DNA of 64,000 bases from Pseudomonadota bacterium (GTDB lineage Bacteria > Pseudomonadota > Gammaproteobacteria > Halothiobacillales > Halothiobacillaceae). The notes beneath the pieces are model-generated. The model was not told the origin of the DNA. It saw only the letters and a list, made by a program, of their open reading frames with translations, and ran no database searches. Location of the stretch: the NCBI GenBank assembly GCA_021801265.1, contig JAJYYE010000008.1, positions 1-64,000 on the forward strand, in the 5' to 3' direction. The translations under genes and the position numbers were made by a program. Below, one piece after another: positions 9,728 to 17,321 of the stretch. Numbering within the stretch: the first letter of the stretch is position 1; every line of letters begins with the position of its first letter.

Positions 9728-9890
9728 GCAGCCTGCCGGACTTAACGCAGTCCTACTGCAGAAAAGTCGGATTTGGTCATACGTTCCCCGCTTTTTCGTT
9801 AAATGGAACAACCATTCGCCTCAAAAGCGTGAAAAATCCACCTCAAACCGGACTTTTCTTCGTGACGGAGGGTTAAGCCCGACAGGCTGC
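9728..9890. mobile_element. MITE-like palindromic element, copy 1 (163 bp)
   Basis: A non-coding element with terminal inverted repeats: left GCAGCCTGCCGGACTTAAC (from 9728), right the complement of GTTAAGCCCGACAGGCTGC (ending 9890). A second inverted pair lies inside (AAAAGTCGGATTTG against CAAACCGGACTTTT). The whole element matches 13551-13702 in reverse orientation, with about 80 percent identity by eye and one internal gap of roughly 10 bp. No transposase is encoded. It lies between the MFS stop and the yebC start and could act as a terminator or promoter carrier. No clear target duplication is seen at this copy. Confidence 0.8.
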
Positions 9891-9948
9891 CAGCACAGGT
9901 GCCTTGATTTCGGCGGAAGAATCAGGTGACTTGGGCTAAACGACAACC

Positions 9949-11199
9949 TTAGGGGCATATCGGGGCGCGTTCACTGGCAAAACCCAATCGGGGCGCATGG
10001 CGCAGCCAAGTCAGCCAAATCAGGCAGGCCAGCGCCCATAGCACAGCCATGCCCAGTGCCAGCCAGAGCAGGTTTTTGGCGAGTAGTGCCACCGCGAACC
10101 CTGACACAACCCCTGCCAGGGTCATCTGAATAAATCCCTGCAGCGCCGAGGCCAACCCGCGTTGTGCGGGGATGTAATCCAATCCCATTAAATTCAAAGC
10201 GGGCATCGCGGTGGCCATGCCCATGGCGTAAAACATAATCGGTGACACCGTCCACCAAATCTGAGCGGGGTTGGGTGTTAAATGCTGCGCAAACCACAGG
10301 CCTTGCATCACATTAAAGAACACGGCAAGGGCAGCAATCAAAATACCCATGCTCACGGTTCGCGTTGGGGCATACCGGCGGGCCAGAAAATTACTGACTC
10401 GACTGCCCATAATCAGCCCCACGACAAGGGGTACGAAAAATTTCCAGAAACCGGTGGAGGGTTGCCCCAAATGCCCGATGAGCACGATCGGGGCGGCGGC
10501 GATGTATAAGAACATCCCGGAAAACAAGAGCGCAAAAACCAAGGTTAGCCCCATAAATGGTCGGTGAATTAACGCCTTGAGATAACTTATGACAATAAAT
10601 TTCGGCGCTATCGATTGGCGATTATGCGCACCGATGGTTTCAGGCATGAATCCCAACACACCCAGCATCGACACGCCGGCAAACAGGGCGAGAAACCAAA
10701 ACACCGAGCGCCAGCCAAACACTGCGTCCAACCCACCACCAATAATGGGTGCAATCGCTGGGGCGGCGGCAAACACAAAAGTAATGTTCGACATCACCCG
10801 TTGCGCGGTGGCGCCTTCAAATAAATCCCGCACCAACGCTCGGCCAATCACCACACCTGCACCCGCCGCAATGCCTTGCACAATTCGTGCGGCAATCAGT
10901 TCATTAATCGTGCCTGCCAGCGCTGCACCCACCGAAGCCACCGCATAAATCATGAGCGAAACCAGCACCATGTGTCGGCGGCCAAAGCGGTCCGACAATG
11001 GCCCATGCACCAGCATCATGCCGCCGAAAAACCAGAGATATAAGCTCAAGGTGAGTTGCATGGTGGCATCATCGACGCCAAATTCCTGCGCGATGGCGGG
11101 GAACGAGGGTAAATAGGCATCAACGGTGAACGGGGCAATCATGAGTAAGCTCGCGACGAGCGGCACGATCACCCAAACCCGCGTGGCGGGTGCGTTCAT
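9949..11199 (-). CDS. Bcr/CflA-family multidrug efflux MFS transporter
   Basis: A 12-helix major facilitator protein of 416 residues. The family motif between helices 2 and 3 reads [14 protein letters not shown], and the N-terminus ([29 protein letters not shown]) is characteristic of Bcr/CflA drug exporters such as bicyclomycin or chloramphenicol efflux pumps. The substrate cannot be told. The start overlaps the upstream glutaminase stop by 4 bp (ATGA), so the two are co-translated, although no functional link is evident. Confidence 0.88.
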   Translation of the reverse strand: MNAPATRVWVIVPLVASLLMIAPFTVDAYLPSFPAIAQEFGVDDATMQLTLSLYLWFFGGMMLVHGPLSDRFGRRHMVLVSLMIYAVASVGAALAGTINELIAARIVQGIAAGAGVVIGRALVRDLFEGATAQRVMSNITFVFAAAPAIAPIIGGGLDAVFGWRSVFWFLALFAGVSMLGVLGFMPETIGAHNRQSIAPKFIVISYLKALIHRPFMGLTLVFALLFSGMFLYIAAAPIVLIGHLGQPSTGFWKFFVPLVVGLIMGSRVSNFLARRYAPTRTVSMGILIAALAVFFNVMQGLWFAQHLTPNPAQIWWTVSPIMFYAMGMATAMPALNLMGLDYIPAQRGLASALQGFIQMTLAGVVSGFAVALLAKNLLWLALGMAVLWALACLIWLTWLRHAPRLGFASERAPICP

Positions 11200-11804
11200 G
11201 CGCCTACGGAATCGCGCACAGCGCTCTGGTATCCAAGAAAGGTCCGCAATTGTTGGTGACCGTGTTCGGTCAGGATTGATTCGGGGTGAAACTGCACACC
11301 GTCCACGACGAACTCACGGTGCTGCAAGCCCATGATTTCATCAATCCGGCCATCGGCATGTTGCGTCCACGCGGTGATTTCAAGCACCTCCGGCAAGCTG
11401 GACTGCTCGACCACCAGCGAGTGATAGCGTGTCGCGGCAAATGGGTTCGGTAACCCCGCGAATACCCCTTCCCCCCGATGGAAAATGGGCGATACTTTGC
11501 CGTGCATGACTTCTTTCGCGCGAACGACATGGCCGCCAAAAGCCTGCCCAATGGCCTGATGCCCCAAACACACCCCCAAAATCGGAATTTTGCCTGCAAA
11601 GGCATGAATCACGTCAATGGAGATACCCGCCTCCGTAGGCGAACAGGGGCCAGGGGAAATCACAATATGCGAAGGCGCACGCGCGGCAATTTCGTCAACC
11701 GTGACCTGATCGTTGCGCGCAACCCAAACTTCTTCGCCTAACTCGCCCAAATACTGTACGAGGTTAAAGGTGAATGAATCGTAGTTATCGAGCATGAGTA
11801 CCAT
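11196..11804 (-). CDS. pabA: Glutamine amidotransferase subunit of aminodeoxychorismate/anthranilate synthase (PabA/TrpG)
   Basis: A class I glutaminase that supplies ammonia to chorismate for folate (PabB) or tryptophan (TrpE). The catalytic triad is visible: C79 (LGVCLGHQ), H173 and E175 (VQFHPES). The N-terminus [20 protein letters not shown] is typical. In many proteobacteria one protein serves both pathways. trpE, pabB, trpD and trpC are absent here, so which synthase it serves cannot be decided; it is therefore possibly trpG. Confidence 0.9.
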   Translation of the reverse strand: MVLMLDNYDSFTFNLVQYLGELGEEVWVARNDQVTVDEIAARAPSHIVISPGPCSPTEAGISIDVIHAFAGKIPILGVCLGHQAIGQAFGGHVVRAKEVMHGKVSPIFHRGEGVFAGLPNPFAATRYHSLVVEQSSLPEVLEITAWTQHADGRIDEIMGLQHREFVVDGVQFHPESILTEHGHQQLRTFLGYQSAVRDSVGA

Positions 11805-11837
11805 GATCTGTTTTCCTTAAAATATCGAAAGAACGGG

Positions 11838-12644
11838 TTATTCGGCAATCTGGACAAGCTGTGCCAGGGGCAAGGGCAAGGCGGTACCAAACGCTAAAAA
11901 CGAAGGATTCAATACCGATTCGCGCTGATTATAGGTCAACCGCTCACCCTTCAAATTGATCACCTGCCCGCCTGCGGCTTCCAATACACATTGAGAGGCG
12001 GCCGTATCCCATTCCGATGTCGGCCCAAAACGCGGGTATAAATCAGCAACACCTTCGGCCACCAAACACGTTTTAAGCGCACTGCCACAGCGGATCACCA
12101 CAGGATCAATCAATGCATCCACTAAAGCTTGCTCGCGGCGGCTGCCATGTGAGCGACTTAATGCCAAGGTGATGGGCAGCGCGTGCGCCGGACGAACAAA
12201 AATCGACTGCATGCCCGCTGCGGCAAATCGCCAACTTCCCTCACCCAAAATGCCCGCATAATCGGCGCCAGTCGCAGGCGCATAGACCACACCCAGTACA
12301 GGTTGATGCTGTTCAATCAAGGCGATATTGACCGAAAACTCACCGTTGCGTTTTACGAACTCACGGGTACCGTCTAACGGATCGACTAACCAATACCGCG
12401 ACCAATGCTGGCGAATTGACCAATCTGGCAGACCACCTTCTTCGGTGAGTATGGGAATATCAGGAGTCAGCGCCTCCAAACCCGCCACAATCACATGATG
12501 AGCCGCCATATCCGCTGCGGTGACGGGCGAATTATCAGCCTTGTGTGCAATGGAAAAATCGCTGGCATACACCCGCATAATCGCCTCGCCCGCTTCGTGC
12601 GCGATGGCACGAACCTGATCCCGCCACCGGGAATAATCACTCAT
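11838..12644 (-). CDS. cysQ: 3'(2'),5'-bisphosphate nucleotidase CysQ
   Basis: CysQ hydrolyses PAP, the by-product of sulfate assimilation, to AMP. The 268-residue protein has the lithium-sensitive phosphatase metal motifs: EEGG near residue 70, DPLDGTREF (DPxDGT motif) and WDTAASQCVLEAAGG near the C-terminus. I start it at ATG 12644 (MSDYSRWRD), which overlaps the nudE stop by 8 bp; a longer in-frame extension lacks family similarity and covers nudE. CysQ next to NudE is a common gammaproteobacterial pairing. Confidence 0.93.
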   Translation of the reverse strand: MSDYSRWRDQVRAIAHEAGEAIMRVYASDFSIAHKADNSPVTAADMAAHHVIVAGLEALTPDIPILTEEGGLPDWSIRQHWSRYWLVDPLDGTREFVKRNGEFSVNIALIEQHQPVLGVVYAPATGADYAGILGEGSWRFAAAGMQSIFVRPAHALPITLALSRSHGSRREQALVDALIDPVVIRCGSALKTCLVAEGVADLYPRFGPTSEWDTAASQCVLEAAGGQVINLKGERLTYNQRESVLNPSFLAFGTALPLPLAQLVQIAE

Positions 12645-13236
12645 GAATCGGCTCCGCATCAGGCAACCCTTGGGCATGCTCGGATAATTGTTCGGCCAAA
12701 TAGGCACGCACCAGATATAAAGCCGCAATGGAGCGCGCCTCGCTGCATCGCTCATCCACAGCCAGTTGGTCTAAATCAACCAATGGCCAAAAAACCACTT
12801 CCAATGGCTCCGGCTCATCGCCCTGCAGGCGGGCGGGATACAAGCCCATGGCCAAAACTACTTGCGTGCGCTGCCCGGAATAAGCAGGGGCGGAGGTTAA
12901 TTCACGCAAAAAAATCAGGTTTTCGGCCCCAAAGCCCGCTTCTTCCATTAATTCCCGATTTGCTGCCACCAAAATGGGTTCATCCAACTCGATCCGTCCC
13001 TTGGGTAAGCCCAACTCATAGCGTTCGGTACCGCAGGCATATTCTCGAATTAACACAATCTGGCCATCTGCTGTAATGGGCACCACCAGCACCGCACCCT
13101 GTCCTTTGCCGGTTAAACGCTCAAACTCGACTTCCGTCCCATTGGAGAAAGTCAGATCAACCGCTTCAATCTGAAAAAAACGCGTGGTCGCCAACGAACG
13201 AACGGCGCGGATTTTAGGTAAGTGCTGGATGGGCAT
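12637..13236 (-). CDS. nudE: ADP compounds hydrolase NudE (Nudix)
   Basis: A Nudix hydrolase acting on ADP-ribose, NADH and related ADP compounds. The 199-residue protein has the full Nudix box starting at G80, with E86 and RELMEEAG (94-101). It shares with NudE the N-terminal pattern FQIEAVDLTFSNG, IREYACGTERYELGLPKG and the acidic DEPEPLEVVFWP segment. It is first of a four-gene minus-strand run nudE-cysQ-pabA-MFS. Confidence 0.92.
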   Translation of the reverse strand: MPIQHLPKIRAVRSLATTRFFQIEAVDLTFSNGTEVEFERLTGKGQGAVLVVPITADGQIVLIREYACGTERYELGLPKGRIELDEPILVAANRELMEEAGFGAENLIFLRELTSAPAYSGQRTQVVLAMGLYPARLQGDEPEPLEVVFWPLVDLDQLAVDERCSEARSIAALYLVRAYLAEQLSEHAQGLPDAEPIHE

Positions 13237-13434
13237 CGATCAAACCCTAGTCAAAAATAAAATTTAGTACGTGCAGTATACCGACAGAGGGTGAACCCGG
13301 ACACGACATCAGCCGCTCAAAGAACCTGTTCAATGGCGCTTCTGGGAAAATCCAACGACTTCAAATCCTTAGGCCATCGCCTATTAATTAATTTAACTCA
13401 TTTTAATCATGATAAAATATCAAACTGATTTCGC

Positions 13435-13459
13435 TTGACGTGTCACCGCATCACGTCAA
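13435..13459. repeat. Inverted repeat upstream of the cobalamin riboswitch
   Basis: A perfect 8-bp inverted repeat, TTGACGTG (13435-13442) and CACGTCAA (13452-13459), separated by 9 bp, about 20 bp upstream of the first conserved riboswitch base. The left arm also reads as a possible -35 box (TTGACG), with a poor -10 (AAAATG, 13458-13463) 17 bp further. It may be an operator at the btuB promoter or chance; no regulator is identifiable. Confidence 0.4.
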
Positions 13460-13477
13460 AATGCGCGGCTTGTATTT

Positions 13478-13789
13478 AAGGTGTCCGCCCCGATCACACC
13501 GTGAACAGCGGCGGATGAAACTGGGAAACAGGTACGGATCAGCGCGACCAGCAATCTCTCGGATTTGACCATCTGTCACGAGGAAAAGTCCGGTTTGAGG
13601 CGGATTTTTCACTCTTTTGAGGCGAATAGTTATTCTATTTAACAAAAAAGAGGGGGAATATGGCTTTGCCGCAATAGGACTGCGTTCAGTCCGACGGATT
13701 GCCAGGCGCGACCAAAACCTGTGCTGCCCCCGCAACGGTAGGCGCTGCCCGAATAATTTCGGCCGCGCGAGCCCGGAGACCGGCCTTGA
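13478..13789 (+). promoter_or_regulatory. Cobalamin riboswitch, interrupted by a MITE
   Basis: The 5' half (13478-13550) has the GGTGTCCGCC / GGCGGATGAAAC stem and the conserved GGGAAACAGGT. The 3' half (13703-13789) has CCTGTGCTGCCCCCGCAAC (B12 box), GGTAGGCG and CGAGCCCGGAGACCGGCC. Joined together they give a normal class-I adenosylcobalamin aptamer, with ACAGG pairing CCTGT. Between them sits the 152-bp element at 13551-13702, flanked by near-identical CAGCGCGACCA (13540-13550) and CAGGCGCGACCA (13703-13714). The gene controlled is btuB. A GTGTGC/GCACAC hairpin follows at about 13805-13821. Whether the switch still works is unknown. Confidence 0.88.
13551..13702. mobile_element. MITE-like palindromic element, copy 2 (152 bp), inside the B12 riboswitch
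   Basis: The termini are GCAATCTCTCGGATTTGACC (from 13551) and, at the right end, the complement of GCAATCCGTCGGACT (ending 13702). The body aligns end to end with the reverse complement of 9728-9890, including GTCACGA.GAAAAGTCCGGT and TTTTGAGGCGAAT. An 11-12 bp near-direct repeat flanks it and reads as a target-site duplication. It carries no gene. The terminal repeats would let the RNA fold into one long hairpin on top of the aptamer stem it interrupts. Confidence 0.82.
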
Positions 13790-13842
13790 ATGTTTTCCAC
13801 ATCAGTGTGCGGTGGGCACACTTAAGATCGTGAGTGATTACT

Positions 13843-15705
13843 ATGTCCATGCCCCGTACAACTGGCCGCCATTCGTTGACACTGGCCTGTTTATCCGCTT
13901 TTTCCCTGACCACACCCATCGCCGTCTTATCCATTTCGGCCTTACCGCTCTCTGCATGGGCCGATGAAGCAGCAACTCTGCCCGATGTGAACATCACCGC
14001 CAGTCATGGCGCACCTGTGGCGTTTGCGGGCGTGCCCGAAACGGTGATTACCCGTGCTGAGATTGATCGACTGCAGGCCACCTCGGTTTTATCCTTACTG
14101 GAAAATCGGGCGGGTTTGAATTTAGTCAACTCTGGCGGTGCAGGCAAACTCACCACCGCCTCGATTTGGGGCATGAGTGGGGGACAAACATTAGTGTTAG
14201 TCGATGGCGTGCGCATTGGCTCGCTCACCGCGGGCGCGGCCTATCTTGAAAACTTGCCTGTCGCACTGATTGAACGCATTGAAATTATCCGCGGCCCACG
14301 TTCAGGTCAATACGGCGCCGATGCGATGGGCGGCGTGATTCAAATCTTTACCCGCAAGGGCAAGGAAGGCGTGCAACCTTCGTTCAGCGTAGGCGGTGGC
14401 AGCAATAAAACCTTTGAAACTTCAGCTAATTTGAGTGGCGGTTCGGGCCCCTTGGATTATTCGATCGGCGCATCGCATCAAGGTACCGGCGGCTTTAACG
14501 CCTTTACCGATAAAACCGGCTCACCGTATGCGGTCAATCAACCCGACGATGATGGCTACCGCAACAATTCAGCTCAAGGTCGGCTCAATTACACCGGCGA
14601 AAACGGTGCCCGCCTGGGCGCGCATTGGCTCGGTACCAATGCATTTAATGATTACGATGGATTCACTAATCAAACCCGCACCCGCCAGCAAACCTTCGGG
14701 CTAGACGGCGCGCTCATGAAAATGGGCAACTGGCAATTACGCGGTAGTGCGGGACGCAGCATTGATCGTCAAACCAATTATTTTAACGGCGCGTACAAAT
14801 CTGAATTTAATGGCCAACAAGACGCCTACAGCCTCGCTAACGACTTAAATTTCGGCCAAAGCCTGCTCACGCTCGGCGCCGATCGCTTAAACGATCAAAT
14901 TTCCAGCAGCACGAAATACACCGTCACCAATCGTCACAATAATGGTGTATTCGCGCAATATGCCACGCAAATTGCCGCCCTTTCTGTGCAAACGGCACTT
15001 CGCCACGACAGCAACAGCCAATTTGGTAGCGCCAATACGGGTTCGATCGACCTGAGCTGGCAATTGAACCCCGCGTTGTCACTCACCGGCGGCTATGGCA
15101 CCGGTTTTCATGTACCCAGCTTCAACTATTTGTATTATCCCGGTTACGCCAATCCGAATTTACAACCCGAACGTTCACACACGGCGCGCATGGGGATGAA
15201 TTGGCAAAATAACGCGGGCTGGACGTCAAGCCTCACGGGTTTTCGCACCCGCACGCAAGATTTGATCGCCTCCAGCGCGAGTACAAACTATGTCCCGTAC
15301 AACATCAATCAAGCGCAATCATTGGGTGCCGAATGGCAATTGGGTTGGCGCAATACCGATTGGGCGCTGAACAGCAGCGCGACATGGATTTCTGCGGTGG
15401 ATCGCAGCACCGGCCTGAGTATCCCCCGCCAACCCAAATGGAGCGGCCGCATCGATTTAGATCGGCAATTTGGCGTATGGAATACAGGCGTTACCTTGCG
15501 TGGTCAAACGGCCACGCATGAATCGACGGCCACGCAAATCAACGCCGGTTTTGTGACGGCGGATCTACGGATGGGGTATCAATTCGCTAAAAACTGGCAT
15601 GTGGATGCCAAACTGGTCAACTTGGCGGATAAAACCTATCAAACCGCCTATGGCTACAACCAAGCGGGGCGGACGGCGATGTTCACCTTGCGGTACGGCC
15701 TATAA
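13843..15705 (+). CDS. btuB: TonB-dependent vitamin B12 outer-membrane receptor BtuB
   Basis: A 22-stranded outer-membrane receptor that imports cobalamin with TonB energy. The sequence shows a signal peptide ending LSAWADEA, a TonB-box-like start (LPDVNITAS), the plug domain (VLSLLENRAGLN, LVDGVRIGS, IERIEIIRGPRSGQYGADAMGGVIQIFTRK) and a beta-barrel with a terminal aromatic-rich strand (AMFTLRYGL). About 620 residues, normal for BtuB. The ATG at 13843 is 8 bp after GTGAG; an in-frame GTG at 13834 is possible. The upstream cobalamin riboswitch supports the substrate. Confidence 0.93.
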   Translation: MSMPRTTGRHSLTLACLSAFSLTTPIAVLSISALPLSAWADEAATLPDVNITASHGAPVAFAGVPETVITRAEIDRLQATSVLSLLENRAGLNLVNSGGAGKLTTASIWGMSGGQTLVLVDGVRIGSLTAGAAYLENLPVALIERIEIIRGPRSGQYGADAMGGVIQIFTRKGKEGVQPSFSVGGGSNKTFETSANLSGGSGPLDYSIGASHQGTGGFNAFTDKTGSPYAVNQPDDDGYRNNSAQGRLNYTGENGARLGAHWLGTNAFNDYDGFTNQTRTRQQTFGLDGALMKMGNWQLRGSAGRSIDRQTNYFNGAYKSEFNGQQDAYSLANDLNFGQSLLTLGADRLNDQISSSTKYTVTNRHNNGVFAQYATQIAALSVQTALRHDSNSQFGSANTGSIDLSWQLNPALSLTGGYGTGFHVPSFNYLYYPGYANPNLQPERSHTARMGMNWQNNAGWTSSLTGFRTRTQDLIASSASTNYVPYNINQAQSLGAEWQLGWRNTDWALNSSATWISAVDRSTGLSIPRQPKWSGRIDLDRQFGVWNTGVTLRGQTATHESTATQINAGFVTADLRMGYQFAKNWHVDAKLVNLADKTYQTAYGYNQAGRTAMFTLRYGL

Positions 15706-15710
15706 TCTAG

Positions 15711-15746
15711 GCCGCCTGTCGGATTGCGTTAAGTCCGACAGGCGGC
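15711..15746. repeat. REP-like hairpin related to MITE ends
   Basis: A perfect 13-bp stem, GCCGCCTGTCGGA (15711-15723) and TCCGACAGGCGGC (15734-15746), with a 10-base loop, 5 bp after the btuB stop. The core GCGTTAAGTCCG.CAGGC also occurs in the ends of the elements at 9728-9890 and 13551-13702, so this looks like a solo palindrome of the same family. It could protect the btuB mRNA 3' end. Confidence 0.7.
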
Positions 15747-15797
15747 TGTTGTGGATGGATAGTCAAAAAATTCCAGGCGCCATTTTGGCCACATCTG

Positions 15798-15839
15798 AGC
15801 GAATGCATGCCCACTCGGCGCGGTATTCGCTTTTTTTTT
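15798..15839 (+). terminator. Rho-independent terminator after btuB
   Basis: AGCGAAT (15798-15804) pairs with ATTCGCT (15825-15831), and a run of nine T follows. The loop is long (20 bases), but the stem plus T-tract is convincing. It separates btuB from the btuM-like gene, which has its own short leader. Confidence 0.65.
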
Positions 15840-15939
15840 GACGAAAATATGGGCCGTCCTGCGCAAATCCTGTAATAATCTCGCTGCCTCACCTTGCCAT
15901 CAGGCAGCGGGGATTCCCGTATTTTTTTGGAGCGTTCGT

Positions 15940-16599
15940 ATGTCTGCCTTACCTGGAGCAATCCGCACCAATGAATCCCTTTTAGGCGACAATTCGCCCT
16001 CGAACGCCTTAACCTGGGGGCTGTTTGTGTTGCTTGCGCTATCAATGGCCGCCACGCGCTACCACCATTTCAGCTCGGTGCTGCACATCGCGGATACGTC
16101 TTGGGCGGTGTTTTTTATCGCCGGGTTATATTTGCGCCCACGCTGGATGTTTCCTGCTCTGCTGGGCTTGGCCGTAGCCATTGATTTGGTGGCGGTTTGG
16201 ATGGACGGTACCGGCGTGAGCGGCTGTTTTTCCCCAGCGTACCCTGGTTTGCTGCTGGCGTACGGCGCCCTTTGGGGCGCCGGCCGGTTGGCCCACACGC
16301 TGATGTGGTCTGTGCGCCCATCAGCAGCAGCGCCCTCGACGATGATGGCCGTACACATTCTTGAAATTTCCGGCTGGCTTACTCTCGGTGTACTGGGTGC
16401 ATTTGCCCTGTCAAACCTCACTTTCTGGGCGTGGTCAGGGCATTTTGCCGCAATGCCCTTGGGAGAGTACAGTGGTCGAGTTATCGACTATCTTGGCCGC
16501 TATTTAGTCGTTACAGGCTTTTATGTCGGTTTGGTTGTCTCAGGTATTCGCTTCATTCACATACTGAAAAGTATCAACACACCCCAAGCCGCTCATTGA
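15940..16599 (+). CDS. BtuM-like cobalamin uptake membrane protein
   Basis: A 219-residue integral membrane protein with about six hydrophobic segments. It resembles the solitary ECF-type S-component BtuM described in Thiobacillus, which takes up and decyanates cobalamin through a conserved cysteine. Here C96 in GVSGCFSPAYPG is the candidate cobalt ligand. Start: ATG 15940, with GGAGCG 6 bp upstream; longer frames to 15838 run back through the btuB terminator. Position directly after riboswitch-controlled btuB supports the role. No ECF ATPase or BtuCDF genes are nearby. The family call is from recognition of the pattern, not a search. Confidence 0.7.
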   Translation: MSALPGAIRTNESLLGDNSPSNALTWGLFVLLALSMAATRYHHFSSVLHIADTSWAVFFIAGLYLRPRWMFPALLGLAVAIDLVAVWMDGTGVSGCFSPAYPGLLLAYGALWGAGRLAHTLMWSVRPSAAAPSTMMAVHILEISGWLTLGVLGAFALSNLTFWAWSGHFAAMPLGEYSGRVIDYLGRYLVVTGFYVGLVVSGIRFIHILKSINTPQAAH

Positions 16600-16627
16600 G
16601 CAGAAGATGAATTCATTCGCCCCCCCT

Positions 16628-16661
16628 GGTTTTCAAGGGCGATTAATTGCCCTTGAAAACC
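16628..16661. terminator. Perfect hairpin between convergent genes
   Basis: GGTTTTCAAGGGC (16628-16640) and GCCCTTGAAAACC (16649-16661) form a 13-bp perfect stem with an 8-base loop. It lies between the stop codons of the btuM-like gene and the CheW-like gene, the usual place for a bidirectional terminator, though neither side has a clear T-tract. Confidence 0.6.
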
Positions 16662-16688
16662 CGCCACGATCAATCCATCCATTATCCG

Positions 16689-17294
16689 TCAGGGATTAGG
16701 GTGACTCATCTCGCGCTCAAAGCGCAGGCGCATTTCATCAATCCGGGTCTCCAGTACGCGAATGTCCGGCACGGCGATTCTCCGCCCCGCCAGCAGGGCG
16801 GTCATCCGCCATAGCCCACCATCACCCGAGGTTTCTTCACTGAGACTCTCCGCCAGGATTTCTTCGGAACGCGGCACGCCAGAAAGCAAAATGGCATAAT
16901 AGGGCAATGCAATCTCCGGGTTGGTGCCATACATCACCGCGCAACGCACGCGTTGCCCAATCGTGGGTAAAGGCTCGTTGAGCATCGCCTCCAAGCTGAC
17001 CAATGGCACCCGTTGCGCGCGCCAGTCCACCAAGGCGGCATCTAATCGACTCAAGTGCGTTTCCCCTTCCGGGAGAATCACCTCGGTAATTTCCGCAATC
17101 AGGGCATAGGGCACAATCAGTTCGAGCTGTGTTATTTGCGTGGGCAATCGAACAATCCGCAGCCTATTGGCCAATGGGGTCTGCCGACTGGATTGCGAAC
17201 CCGCCCCCAAACCTATTTCATGCGCAGTTTCAGTGTCGACCAAAGGAAGATCCAATAAAGGATGTGCGGATTCGTCTGAGCTATTCATGCCCAC
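16689..17294 (-). CDS. chpC: CheW-like adaptor ChpC of the Pil-Chp system
   Basis: A single CheW-like domain of 201 residues (from about residue 45: LRIVRLPTQITQLELIVPYALIAEI to VLETRIDEM). CheW domains couple receptors to the CheA-type kinase. It sits directly downstream of the giant ChpA gene (27 bp), where P. aeruginosa has chpC. Unlike that cluster, no cheB-like chpB lies between them. The assignment rests on domain type and position. Confidence 0.78.
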   Translation of the reverse strand: MGMNSSDESAHPLLDLPLVDTETAHEIGLGAGSQSSRQTPLANRLRIVRLPTQITQLELIVPYALIAEITEVILPEGETHLSRLDAALVDWRAQRVPLVSLEAMLNEPLPTIGQRVRCAVMYGTNPEIALPYYAILLSGVPRSEEILAESLSEETSGDGGLWRMTALLAGRRIAVPDIRVLETRIDEMRLRFEREMSHPNP

Positions 17295-17321
17295 CTCTCA
17301 TTGTTCCTGTTGTGGTTCATG

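Noticed and set aside
8807-9745. A 312-codon open frame on the plus strand opposite ruvC and yebC
   Set aside because: It lies fully antisense to well-supported genes, shows no recognisable protein features and is explained by their codon pattern.
9728-13702. Composite transposon formed by the two MITE copies
   Set aside because: Neither copy nor the enclosed genes encode a transposase, the enclosed genes are ordinary core genes, and only copy 2 has a target duplication of its own.
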